From Chamaecrista fasciculata (lineage: Eukaryota > Streptophyta > Magnoliopsida > Fabales > Fabaceae): 64,000 bases of DNA. The notes beneath the pieces were generated by a model. That model was not told where the DNA came from. It saw nothing but the letters and a program-made list of their open reading frames with translations, and searched no databases. How positions within the stretch are numbered: the stretch's first letter is position 1; each line of letters starts with the position of its first letter. Location: NCBI GenBank assembly GCA_003254925.1, contig QANZ01027232.1, forward strand, positions 200,989 through 264,988. Reading direction: 5' to 3'. Positions 12,501 through 23,300 of this stretch are shown here, piece after piece. Position numbers and translations under genes: made by a program.

Positions 12501-14590
12501 CATTTCAATTCATATATTAAATACCATTCAATAAGATAGGGAAATAATCATTGGCCCTGTTCCAGATATTGAAAAGAATGCTCTAATGATTACGGCTTAT
12601 GAAAATAAGTAACATAAGACATAGGAGCATTACCACAAGCAGCTTGTATAATATGGACTCCACATCTTCTCCAACATATCCAGCCTGCAGAAATATGCTT
12701 ATGGCGTTATAAGAATATTGTACCAATATGTTACTCACAATGTGTTAGAAAATAAAAAATAACCAGATGTATATCTCTCAATCTATTTGTGTTTATAATG
12801 TGCATAAATTGTATCCACTTTTGTGTACATGATGCAATTATTTAACCTCTTATAATGTGTAGTAACCAAAATTATGTACTGCATCCTCTGCACTCCCTTT
12901 TGTTAACTTACCTGGGTGAGTGTAGTTGCATCAGCAATAACAAAGGGCACATTTACAAACCGTGCCAAGGTCTTGGCAAGTAATGTCTTCCCTGTCCTTG
13001 AAATGGCATCAATGAAAAACATATTAGACTAATAACCAAATGTGACGAAACAGTGATAATTTATCAAAGAATTGAAAACAGGGGAGAAGCAAGGGGCCTA
13101 AACTTTCTTATCCACAGCAATTAAAAAAAAAAAGATAAAGATTTTCTTCTCAAGTTCATGGCCTAAATGGCTGTCATGACATTTGAATAAGATATTCAAA
13201 GTAAAAACAAGAGTGACCTTGTATTGTAGAGAATTCAACTCACTTAAAGATTTTTTTATTTCAAGAATAGAATCAAGATTATATTGACGTTCTAAAACAT
13301 GATGAAACTTTTATCGCATAACTATGAAACTTATGAACATATCTTCAGATAACAGTAAAATCTAATTTACCTGACCCTGTTGGCCCCACCAAAAGAATAT
13401 TACTTTTCTCAATTTCCACTCCATCATCAGCAGCTGCATCGGTTTTATCAATGCTTGAATCTCCTGCAGACCTAACATTCCAAATGGTAAGAACAAGTCA
13501 AAGATAACATCTTTCTTTTTTACAAGTCTCGGAATGTAAGACCAATGTGCAATTGACAAGTTCAATAGGAACAAACATGATTTAGATTTCACCTATAGAC
13601 AAGACTACATGTAAAGAAGAACCCGAGAAAATGAAAAAAAAAAAAAAAAAAGATAGCACGATGAAGTAATATACTAACCAGTTATGTGAAGATTCGTGAA
13701 ATATTCTCTTATAATGGTTATAGACTGCCACAGAAAGCACCTGCATTTGAGATATGTAATTAGGAAAAACTAATAGTGACATAAGAGTACACAATCCCTT
13801 TTTAAGCTCTATCAAGAGCAAATCATGTAGAATCCATCAGTCATCTTAGACCATGTCCACGCATAAACTAACTAGACCACTTCCTAGTAGATAGCTACGT
13901 AGTAACTACATGTAACTTACTATCACTAATAGCAATATAGCATTTTGGTCAAATCATAGACACAGCACTTTGCTTCTTATAATGAAGCATGAAGAATGAT
14001 TGAGTACTATATGAACATAAGCAAAGAAAAGAAGTCACCTTCTTGGCTTTTTCCTGTCCAATTACAAATTTATCAAGTCCTTTGCAAATCTCCTTTGGCG
14101 TCGGAAAACAATTCCCCAAATTGGATCCACCCCAGCCTTCATCATCCTTCGAACTCGACCAAGAATCACCACCGGAACCAGAACTAGCACCGCCGCCGCC
14201 GCCACCACGGACAACATTAAAATTCGAATTTCCCGACCGAACAACAATACCGCCACCATTCCACACCTCGGGTGGGTCACCGTAGGAAGCAACAGCGTTG
14301 GATCCTCTGCTCAATTTCTCACCGAGACTTCTAATACAATTCTGGTTTGCTATTCGACCTTCGGTAACATGAGTAGCCTTATCGACGAAATCGCCACGGA
14401 GGGAGACGGGCTTGAAGGAAGTGAAGTGATAGGGAGTGTTCATGAAGTGTTCGTCCCACTTTGTGCGATGCGAGGAGGGAGAATTGGGCATGCGACCAGC
14501 GTGCATGAAATTGGATACTAAGTATCTGAACTGAGAGACCGAAAGAGAAGCCGTTTCCTTGTAGGGTTTGGATCGAAGCGCGGCAGCCAT
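9542..14590 (-). CDS. CLPX: ClpX-type AAA+ unfoldase, probably mitochondrial
   Basis: ATP-dependent unfoldase that feeds substrates to the ClpP protease, in plants mainly in mitochondria. Fifteen minus-strand exons: 14590-14039, 13740-13679, 13471-13371, 12991-12912, 12684-12634, 12320-12246, 12150-12073, 11915-11859, 11771-11701, 11596-11497, 11369-11265, 10897-10835, 10640-10518, 9896-9744, 9619-9542. They join in phase to 582 aa, the usual size. Walker A GPTGSGKT is at 234-241, split by intron 3. Walker B IVYIDE is at 295-300. The ClpP-docking IGF tripeptide is at 382-384, and the sensor-2 stretch GARGLR at 488-493. The N-terminus is basic with hydroxylated residues, consistent with a presequence. 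A Gly-rich linker lies near 130-140. The N-terminal four-Cys zinc domain of bacterial ClpX is not visible. The C-terminus is acidic. Confidence 0.96.
10185..10204 (+). mobile_element. Helitron 5'-end-like sequence in a CLPX intron
   Basis: Inside intron 13 of CLPX the sequence TCTATACTAATATATAAGAG follows an A. This closely resembles the typical 5' terminus of plant Helitrons. No hairpin plus CTRR end was found in the rest of the intron, so this is at best a truncated element. Confidence 0.3.
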
Positions 14591-15530
14591 GTGTGCGGTG
14601 GAAGAAGAGTAAGGGTTTTGGGATGGTACAAGGACCGAAATGAAAAAATTCTGATAGAATTGAGGGAGAAATTAAGAGGGCTTTGCTTGAATTCTGAGAA
14701 TATCATGGACGAAGGAAGAGGATAGAAATATAGAGAGGAAGAAGCCAAAGATGGAAGACATAGATATGCAAGAGCAGGTAAAGGAGATGAGGTCTCGAGA
14801 TCATTTGGTGTTAGACTTGAAATATTGAATAATATCGGAGGAAGTCGAGGCCCTTCTTTCTCCCTCTGTGTATTTCGAGAGACCAAAATAGAACTAAAAA
14901 AAATTTGAGGGACCAAAATAGAATGTTGAGTAAATATGAGAAATCAAAATGGAACAAAAAAAATTTAAGGGATCAAAACGAAACTTTGAGCAAAAATAAG
15001 GGACCACAATAGAACTTTGAGCTTTTTTTCTTGTATTTTTCGATACGACTACACTTAAAAATGTCATATATTCTTGCTCTCTTCTCTACAAAGATGTAAA
15101 CAATGTAGGTAGCATCCTCTTCACGAGATATCAGATATCTGAACAAAAATAGACAAACAAACTTTCCTATAACTTTCGTTCAAAAAAAAAAAAAAAAACT
15201 TTCCTATAACATATAAGGTTCTCATAAATTACCTGAATTAGAATTGACTACTTATCACTCAAAGGGCAACTAATTAGCATGCGAGGATAAATTAATTGGG
15301 GTTAATCTAAATTTTTTTTTTTTGGCCTGATGGTTAATCTAAATTAATTGAAAGTTCTGAATTTGAAATCAATCAATCAATTAATACAACAAAACAATGG
15401 TTGATTTTGCATACGTGTTGAGCTTCCGCCGCGAGTTAGCATTTTAATCTTTTACTTACTCGCAAATTCCATTTGCCACGTATTCGCAAACGCATCAGTT
15501 TCACTTTCAACTCCACTTAAATCTATTTAA
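14591..15530. other. CLPX 5' flank and intergenic stretch
   Basis: Contains the CLPX promoter and 5' UTR. From about 14880 to 15025 there are tandem degenerate units of the type AGGGACCAAAATAGAACTTTGAG, related to the arms of the fold-back elements in this window. No gene is seen. Confidence 0.5.
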
Positions 15531-15572
15531 TCCCTCTTATTATATAGGTTGCTTTTTTCTCTCCAGCAGACT

Positions 15573-15690
15573 GCCAAAAATTTTGAATAGCAAATTTATT
15601 ATTCACTTTGACTCCAAATTCATTTAACACATCATATCGCCAAAAATTTTGAATAGCAAATTTATTATTTACTTTGACTCAAATTCATCT
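15573..15690. repeat. 66-bp direct repeat, two copies
   Basis: The block starting GCCAAAAATTTTGAATAGCA occurs at 15573 and again at 15639, each followed by an almost identical stretch ending CTTTGACTC. It lies in what looks like the promoter of the GH3 remnant. Confidence 0.75.
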
Positions 15691-16198
15691 TAATTTGAAT
15701 TTTGAATAGCAGACACATATTCCCATTACATCTTGCATATCACCTTCATATCTCATCTTCCTCACCAACCTTCATTCTCACTCCCCAGCTCACACGAAAA
15801 AAAATCTCATCTTCCTCTATACCCCGACCTTCCTCTTCTCTCTCCCTTAAACCCTAACAAACACTATGATCCGCCGTCGTCCGTCATCCGTCGTCAGTCG
15901 CGATCGCCGTCGTTCTTCCTCTTTGTCGTTGATTGTCATCATGGTTGTCCGATGTTTGCTTGCTCAGATCGCCAAACGCAGCCTCGGAAATCCCTTCCTC
16001 TTCTCACTCACACCTTATTTCTCTGAAGAAACAGGTTTATTTTAGATAAGGTTCATTTTCGGTTTCATTTGAGTGAAGATTATCATTTTCTCAAATTTGA
16101 CTCAAATCTCTATTTTTTTTTATCATTGAGTTGAATCAATGAATGATTTCTGTTCTTTGCTTTTGATAAGTTTGTAATCTCTGTCTTTACATATTCAG

Positions 16199-16429
16199 GT
16201 GTGTTCAAATGGGGAGATTTTCCATACCCATTAATTTTGTGGGTATTTTATTACTGTTATCCTACATGGTTTATGTTTCTGAACTTAAAGTATAAAGACC
16301 CAAAATAGCCACTTAATGTTAGAATCAAAGATTTAATGAAGCGGATGACTCTTGAGGAAAAGATTGGACAAATGACTCAGATTGAACGTGTTAAGGCCAC
16401 TGCTGATGTAATGAAGAAGTACTTCATTG
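16199..16429 (+). pseudogene. GH3 beta-glucosidase 5' exon, broken
   Basis: Remnant of a plant glycoside hydrolase family 3 enzyme (secreted beta-glucosidase or exoglucanase type, acting on cell-wall glucans). An apparent 5' UTR intron ends at 16198. ATG at 16209 opens a hydrophobic signal-peptide-like stretch (GILLLLSYMVYV). The family block [30 protein letters not shown] then follows, ending at an intact donor G|GTAAGC (16429/16430). Two lesions break it. A frameshift between 16281 and 16291 puts the signal peptide out of frame and leads to TAA at 16293. In the GH3 frame, a TAG at 16306-16308 sits where homologues usually have Gln. None of the later GH3 exons was recognised downstream. It lies inside the candidate Helitron. 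Confidence 0.85.
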
Positions 16430-17203
16430 GTAAGCCCTGAACTGAATCAATTTTATATATGCCCTAAACTGGAAAAAGTTTTTCGTGTTAGTTTGAATTG
16501 TAAGAGCATTTAACACTTCTTTTTTAGTATAAAATGGCTTTGATTGGATGATTTGGTGAGGGTTCTCCTGAAAATCTGATTTTTTTTTATTGCTCTTATT
16601 GAAGATTTTTATTTATAATCCAAATAAGTTGTAAATGTTTAACTATTACCTAAATGTTTCAGAAAATTGAAAATTTGATTCAAATTTCTATCATAACCAA
16701 ATTGGTTTTTGAAGGATCATTTCAAAGCAAGCTGTGAGGTTGACTTGAGAATAAAACTTTTTTGCCTAAATGGGAAACGTATGCTGAGTTCATCCAATGA
16801 CCAACTTTACTTGGTTGTTTGTGAGAGAAATGGATGACAAATAAACCTATCAGAATATGATTTACAATACAGTTTTCTAATTTATTGTGCCTTTTTTTCA
16901 ATTGAGTGTCATACTGGCCCCATCAGTTGTATTTTAAGTACTTCATTAAGTATCTCTAAATAATCATGGCCATTGAACCTTCTGGCCAGTTAATACTGCA
17001 TGATATTATTGTCTATATTGCTTCTAAAGGAAAACAAATGAAGTTATTTCTATTCTATATTCTATATTCCTTTAAAGAGGATTAACTGAAACTCAAATCC
17101 TTCGTTTTCAAACTGAAACTGATATTAAAGTTTGGTGCTTTTGTTTGATTTCACTCTCATGTATGCTCTGTTAATTACCATTTGTGTTTTGTTCGTTTCA
17201 TAG

Positions 17204-17352
17204 GATTAACTAAAATCGATGTCCTTTACAGAGGTATGTAATTTAAATCTGAATTGAAAAATTGTAAATGACATTGTTACTTGAATTGTTAATTTTCATG
17301 AAATTTGGATAAGGATTTGATTTTGCTGATACCTGGTCAGAAATGCTCGCAG
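17204..17352 (+). other. Two possible mini-exons, unassigned
   Basis: Segments 17204-17233 and 17314-17352 are each bounded by AG and GT, share phase 1, and would join to read LTKIDVLYRGFDFADTWSEM. I do not recognise the peptide. The second acceptor lacks a pyrimidine tract. They could be a third captured fragment or chance. Confidence 0.15.
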
Positions 17353-19658
17353 GTGAGTGTGAGAAAACTATGGCTGTCTTTTTAAATTTTTTCAATAAGA
17401 TTCTTGAATGCTTGGATATGGATTTGATAGTTTTTTTGGTACTAAATCCATAAATTAAGAAAACCCAGCTTCAATTAGTCAAGACTGTTCAAGGACATAT
17501 GTCAATTAGGCAACCATATAGTTTTTGACGTTGTCGCAATTGGCTTGGGCAGAAGCATGTTCTGTGTAATAATTTTACTATGGTGACATGTTCATGGAAG
17601 GAGAAGAGTCCTGCCATCTCTTGCCTCAGAACTATCAGTGGATATTAGAGTTAATGTTGTTTGTGTTAGCATTACGCTTTCAAGGGTATTTTTCAGCCTA
17701 TTCAGTTCAAGTGAATAATGTAGGGAAAATAAAAAAGGTGGTGCATCTATGATTTTTCCTCAAGTCAGTCTGAACTTTGTCGGTGGTACATCTATGATTT
17801 TGAGACCTCAGGACTACCTTATACAGCAGAATTCAATTGTAAGTATTCGAGCTTCAAACTAATGAATTCTAATATGGATTACACGGTTTGCAAAGACACT
17901 CGGTTCAAGTTGGATCGCTATGCGCCTATGCATTTGCTAATGGTTAAAGAATGAATTTATGATTTGATTCTTTCCTTTACTTTCACTGCTTGCCTTTAAA
18001 AAGTTGTACTGGGTGATATATATATACTTGTCCTTCCACTGCTTACCTTTACTTCCACAAACATTTCCTCTAAATCTTCATTATTCTTTGTCAGACTATA
18101 GCCAGAATGATATATATATACTTGCCCTTTTCTTCTGTGAGATAAATAATTTCGGTTCAGATTCTTCATAAGGAAAAAGGAAATTAAGAAAATGATAATA
18201 ATCATAACAATAATAATAATGAAGTATTTCAGCAGCTTATGAAAAGTTCTTTTGCTCTTGGAAGATTTACTAGGCCATATAGTGTCATTTTCGTTCTTTC
18301 ATCTAAATTTTAGTCCATCATCATTCAAGCAAATCTATTAGCAAATTTTCTTTTCATCATACTTCATTGCTCAATTAGTCCATCTTAATTCTTTTCTTCT
18401 CAATCTTACTTCAGTAACAAAACCATTCCATGTTATACAAGATACATATTAGACACAAATAAAATTGAACACTACATATTTTTTTTAGTTTTGTGTCTTT
18501 TCTATGGTATCATGTCTCATATCTGTTCTTAGAATATAAGACAACTTTATCCTCTTGGAAGGAGATGTTGAAGTCAAGAGTCACACGTTTTTAGGAGGTG
18601 CAATTGATCTTTACTTTAGTTGTACAAGTTGTTTCAGAATCACATGGCCACCAAAATTGATAGTTTTCTACTTCAGTTTGGTATGTTATGTTTTCTGATT
18701 TTCCAAGATTGAACTATAATCGTACTACTCTAAAATGAAGTATTCATCAATTCCCCTGCTCTCTTTTCTTTGTTGCTTACATCTTAATTTTCATTAACTC
18801 TTATTTTCTATTTCTTTTATTTAGATGCCTGACATGTTGTATTGGTTTGGCGTGTTTGCTTAGCTATCATTCCTCTTGCGCCTAAGATTTTGATTTTTGT
18901 TTCTATGAATTTTCATTCCAAGTTCAAATCTTTGAAATCTCATATCTTTATTATATACAGATAGTGTTTAGTTGAACTCGAAATGTCCATATCTGTCAGC
19001 TTAACTAACATAAACATTGAACTCTATACATAAAAATAGGTTGGCAGCTTGAATTCATATCACTTGACAGGCTTTTCTATAATGCTTTAAAATTTGGTAA
19101 AAACCACACAAAATGAAAGTTTATTTGCAGTTGGTAGAGAATTGTTACTTAGATACGCAAGTCTATGGGTGAAGGAGAAAAAGAAAAGGCATAATAAGCT
19201 TAAGAAAAATTTTGGCAAAAAATCGAAGAGAACCAGAATGGCTTGTGCTGTCATTTGGTAGTTCTGACAAGTTATTCTATTACAATTTCGACAATAATTT
19301 AAGGTGTAATCTTATATCTAATTTGTTTATGCCCCTTAACATTTTTGTAATGGATGCCCATAAGATTTTAGTCAAACTGAAAACAAAAGAAATGATCCCA
19401 TTTGATGATAATTATCATGTAAAATAAACATGTATAGAAATGAATAATTTTCCTTTTTCCATGATTAGTTTGAATTTAAATATGAAAATGATTTGCAAGC
19501 GAAGTAGGAATAATTCTAATGTCAAATTGCACTTCATATATAGTATAAATATACATCATAAGATTTGTGTAATGGGATAGTTGATTATGCTAATGCCTAT
19601 TAAAACAAATAGTTGCTATGTACTCATTGATTCAATTTGACCTTTTCATCCTCTGCAG

Positions 19659-19744
19659 CTATAAAACAGCGAATGGAGGAAGATGTTGATGAAGTTAAGA
19701 AAATTGCCCTTTATATAAGAACAAGAATTGTAGAACTGGACAAT
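19659..19744 (+). pseudogene. Single syntaxin-like exon remnant
   Basis: After a good acceptor (CATCCTCTGCAG, ending 19658) the frame reads AIKQRMEEDVDEVKKIA and then IRTRIVELDN. This matches the Habc-region helix of plasma-membrane syntaxins of the SYP1 type, where the equivalent block is of the form AIK-RMEKDVDEVGKIA. No other syntaxin exon (Qa-SNARE helix, membrane anchor) is seen nearby, and the reading continues into unrelated sequence. It is probably a captured or duplicated exon without function. Confidence 0.6.
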
Positions 19745-20022
19745 ATGCGAGATCTATATTGTTTATTTTTCATATCTATTTTCAAAACTTTGATTTTAGA
19801 TATTAGTTCCCTCACATCCCTCTTTACCTCATTTTGCATCATGTAAGGATATATGATATTTAAAGACATTTACTCTCTTTATTCTCTTTAAGTAGTTTTC
19901 TATTTTATTAATATCACTTTACAAATTAATTCAATCAAAATATTCATACAATAGCAATTTTTACAAAAATAAAAAAATAAAAAACAAAAAACACCCCGTG
20001 CGAACGCACTGGTCTCATCTAG

Positions 20023-20366
20023 TTCACGTTAGAAATAATGACAAAAAAAAATCATATATTGGGCATGGAAACGGAATAAATGTGAAAATTTGAGAATTGA
20101 AAAGGAACAAAATATAATTTTAGGACCAAAATAAAACTAACCCTATAATTTGAGGACTATGATGAGGTTTTGACCAAAAAAAAAAAAAATACGCTATAGC
20201 TACTAGCCTACTACTAGCCAGTAGCTAGTTACGAAATACGAAGGAGTTCATGTGGTTGCCAGAAATGGTATACATCGTCTCACTGAATTGATCTTTCTCT
20301 GTCCATATTTCAAATTTCATCATCTGTCTTCTCTCGCATCTCTGAGATTCGCCTCGCCGTGCCGTC
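20023..20366 (+). promoter_or_regulatory. 5' flank of the J-like/thioredoxin gene
   Basis: Short region between the candidate Helitron end and the next start codon. It contains degenerate GGACCAAAAT units (about 20120-20180) and, after about 20270, a pyrimidine-rich stretch that is probably 5' UTR. If the Helitron call is right, the element sits within 350 bp of this gene's start codon. Confidence 0.4.
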
Positions 20367-23300
20367 ATGGCTAGGGTTCCGGCGCCGCCGGCATCACCAC
20401 CGTCTTCAATGGCTTCGACCATCAGAGCTTACTTCCTCCCTTTGATTCTCTTTGCCGGAGCCATGTACTACCAGCTATTGGTTATTCCCAAATCCTTCCC
20501 TCCCTCCCATTACGACGGTAATTACTATTCAATTAATCAATTCGACTCTGTTTCTATTTATATAATCTTTTAATTTGTAAATTTATGTGTTTTCTCCTTC
20601 TTGGTGACTCTAGTTCTGAAAATTGAGAGATATAGTTCGGTTGAGCAAGTGAAGGAAGCTTACGACAAGTTTGAATCGGAATGGTAATTGTGTTGTTCGT
20701 CTGCATTGTTGTAAATTTTAGGCAAAAGCACTAATTTTGTCCCCAAACTTTCACATTTTAGTCAATTTTGTACTTTGTTTTAACTTTAGCTAAATATTAA
20801 CGATAAAACCTATGTGGCTAATGATATGTAATGTAAAATTGATAAAAAGAAGGAACTCAAATTCTAACTCAAATTGAAAAAAAAGGATAGAATCTGTCGT
20901 TAATTTATTGAAAGAAGTTAGTTAAAGAATAAAATTAACCAAAATGTAAAACATTGGGGACGGAATTGATTGAAAAAAAAGATTGGGTATGAAATTGACA
21001 GTTGGTGTATAGTTTAGGGGATGAAATTAGTGCTATTGCCTAAATTTTATATTTGTATTCCCCGTTGGAGTATTTGTGTGGGATATAACTGTTGCCTCCA
21101 ATTTGAAGCTCTCATCTCTACATTAGCTTTAACCCTTTCTGTTTATTGCTCATTTGGCTATTAGTTATGTATTTATGACGAGTAGAATCATAATTCATGA
21201 GACAAAAACTGAATCACACTATTTCAGGTAGATTTTGATTGACTGAGCCTACAGCAGTATATGTACTCTTCTTAAGCACCGAATAATTGAAAAAACAGTG
21301 TTCTAGGGTAGTAGCAGTAGTAGTCTATGAGTGTTTCGAGTTGAACAATTACCGTTGATAAATCCTCTTATCTGTAGAGGTGTGATTACGAACCTTATTG
21401 ATATCCCAAATTTACTTATGAAATGTTTAAAATTTAATTGAAAGGAGGTTATCGATCCTTGGAAATTTGGACTGTTCTGAGCAGTACTTATGGAAGATTA
21501 TTAGGAAAAAGTTGGGGTGCCATCTGGCCTGTCACACATTTATTGAAACCTTAATCTACTGTTATGTTTTCCCTCATCCAAGTGGAGTGGTAAGTTGGAA
21601 AACAAGCAGGGGTTAAAAAACTGAAATGTAGCAAGACTATTTGTTTAATATGTCAATGGTTCAATATGGTGTTCCTTATGAGTTTATTAAGAATAGCCAA
21701 AATAATTAGCAGTATCCTTTCTATTGGTTTATGAGAATTCTAAATTGCTAACTAATGCATGATCATATGCACTGGTTATTTGATCTTTCAGGAATTCAGC
21801 TGTGGAAGCTCCTGATACTCTTGAAGTTTTAAAGGTTAGTTTCTAAATGTCATTTATGAGTTATCTAGTCTGTTAGTTATGTCAGCTTTGCCAGCAAAGA
21901 TCCCTCGCCAACAAAAAAAAAACATTCCTACAGAATTCCAGCAAGGGAGATGGGGCAACTGGGAGGGTTTGAATTCTGCTTGCGGGAGATGTGGTCTCAC
22001 CATATGTTCGAGAGTGTAGGGTAGGGGCATGTGTCTGCTTTTGTGTAAGAGAGAGTTCATGAAGCAAATAACATTCTGGCCACTTGAGATGTAGCTTAAA
22101 GGTGCTGGTGGTGTCAAAGGAATGAAATTATAGCATAATTTAACTTGAATTTGTTGAACCCTTGCATGCAATGTAATTCAAATACTCTACTCCATTACTG
22201 AATGAAACAGTCAGAGTGAGCCATACTCCTGACATTGTCTTAAATTCCCATAATATTAGAAGTGTTTTGAAGAGCTGGAACTGCATTTATGAAATGTAAC
22301 TGTAACGTGTTTCTTTGTGATTTGATATTTTCCCCTATAATATGCCCAAGTGCTATAACTTAATTTCAAAAACTACATATTTTCTTCACAGATTCGATAT
22401 GCTTATGAGTTGCTGACAAATCCTTTGTGGAAAAGAGACTATGACTTATTCGGCATTGATGAGCAATTTGTGAGTAGTTTCTTCTAGACAGTTCCTCTAA
22501 AACTTATCTCTGTTTTGTAAGAGTTGTCCCAAGATTTTTATTTTTATACTCATTGTCATCTCATATATATATGTATATATGTATTCCATATTGACACAAT
22601 CTCTTGTTGGTAGCATGTTGTTGAGACTGCCAGCCAGCATTATGCAGGAAAAAATGCTTCAGAATTGAACTTCCCTTTACTAGATATTCCTTCTTATGGT
22701 TAGTCAAGACATGTATCATAAAAGATAGGCATTTATGATAAAATTGTTGAAAGAATTTGTGATGGGAAATTCTTATACATCAGTGTATACCCCTTTTTTG
22801 CCTTTCAGAGTCGTTTGATCATTCTCATAAAGTCATCACTGCAAATGACTTCCAGTCTTTATTTCCTGATACAAAGCCATGGCTAATCCAGGTACAAACA
22901 CGTGTTATTTTGATATATAATAGCTGGAGTAATTAGTGTCTCGCAGCCTTATTTTCTCCTGTTATTATTGATATTTATTTCTTGTTATTCAACTAAATTA
23001 ACTTTACCACTAGTAATATGTTTAGAACAGCATTTAACTAGAATTTGTGTAATTTAATTTCATTCAAAGTTAAGTTTTATTGGCCAAAAAAAGAGTTAAG
23101 TTTTCAAAAATCAATTTTTGTTTACCATGTTTTGCTTCCCTTCCTTCATCCTTGAATTAGATTGCTTGTTTCTAGATGGATATGTGGAGTAGAAATTCTA
23201 GTTGAGTATGCTTGACTGACGTTAAATGTTTAAGCATAAATTATAGTTTTGAGAACCACAAATAAGCTAAGCATAATCAACGTTTATGCTTCAGAATGGA

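Larger units (their letters stand above)
15531..20022 (+). mobile_element. Candidate chimeric Helitron with captured gene fragments
   Basis: The 3' end has the Helitron signature: an imperfect hairpin CCCGTGCG-AA-CGCACTGG (about 19995-20012), ten bases, then CTAG (20019-20022), followed by T. The proposed 5' end is TCCCTCTTATTATATAGG at 15531, preceded by A, as expected for insertion between A and T. Inside, in the same orientation, are the first coding exon of a GH3 beta-glucosidase gene with its 5' UTR intron (broken) and a single syntaxin-like exon, fragments that do not belong to one gene. No Rep/helicase is present, so it would be non-autonomous. The 3' end is fairly convincing; the 5' end is an inference. 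Confidence 0.45.

Noticed and set aside
15733..16026. 97-residue open frame before the GH3 exon
   Set aside because: Low-complexity reading of a CT-rich 5' UTR, followed by an intron ending at 16198.
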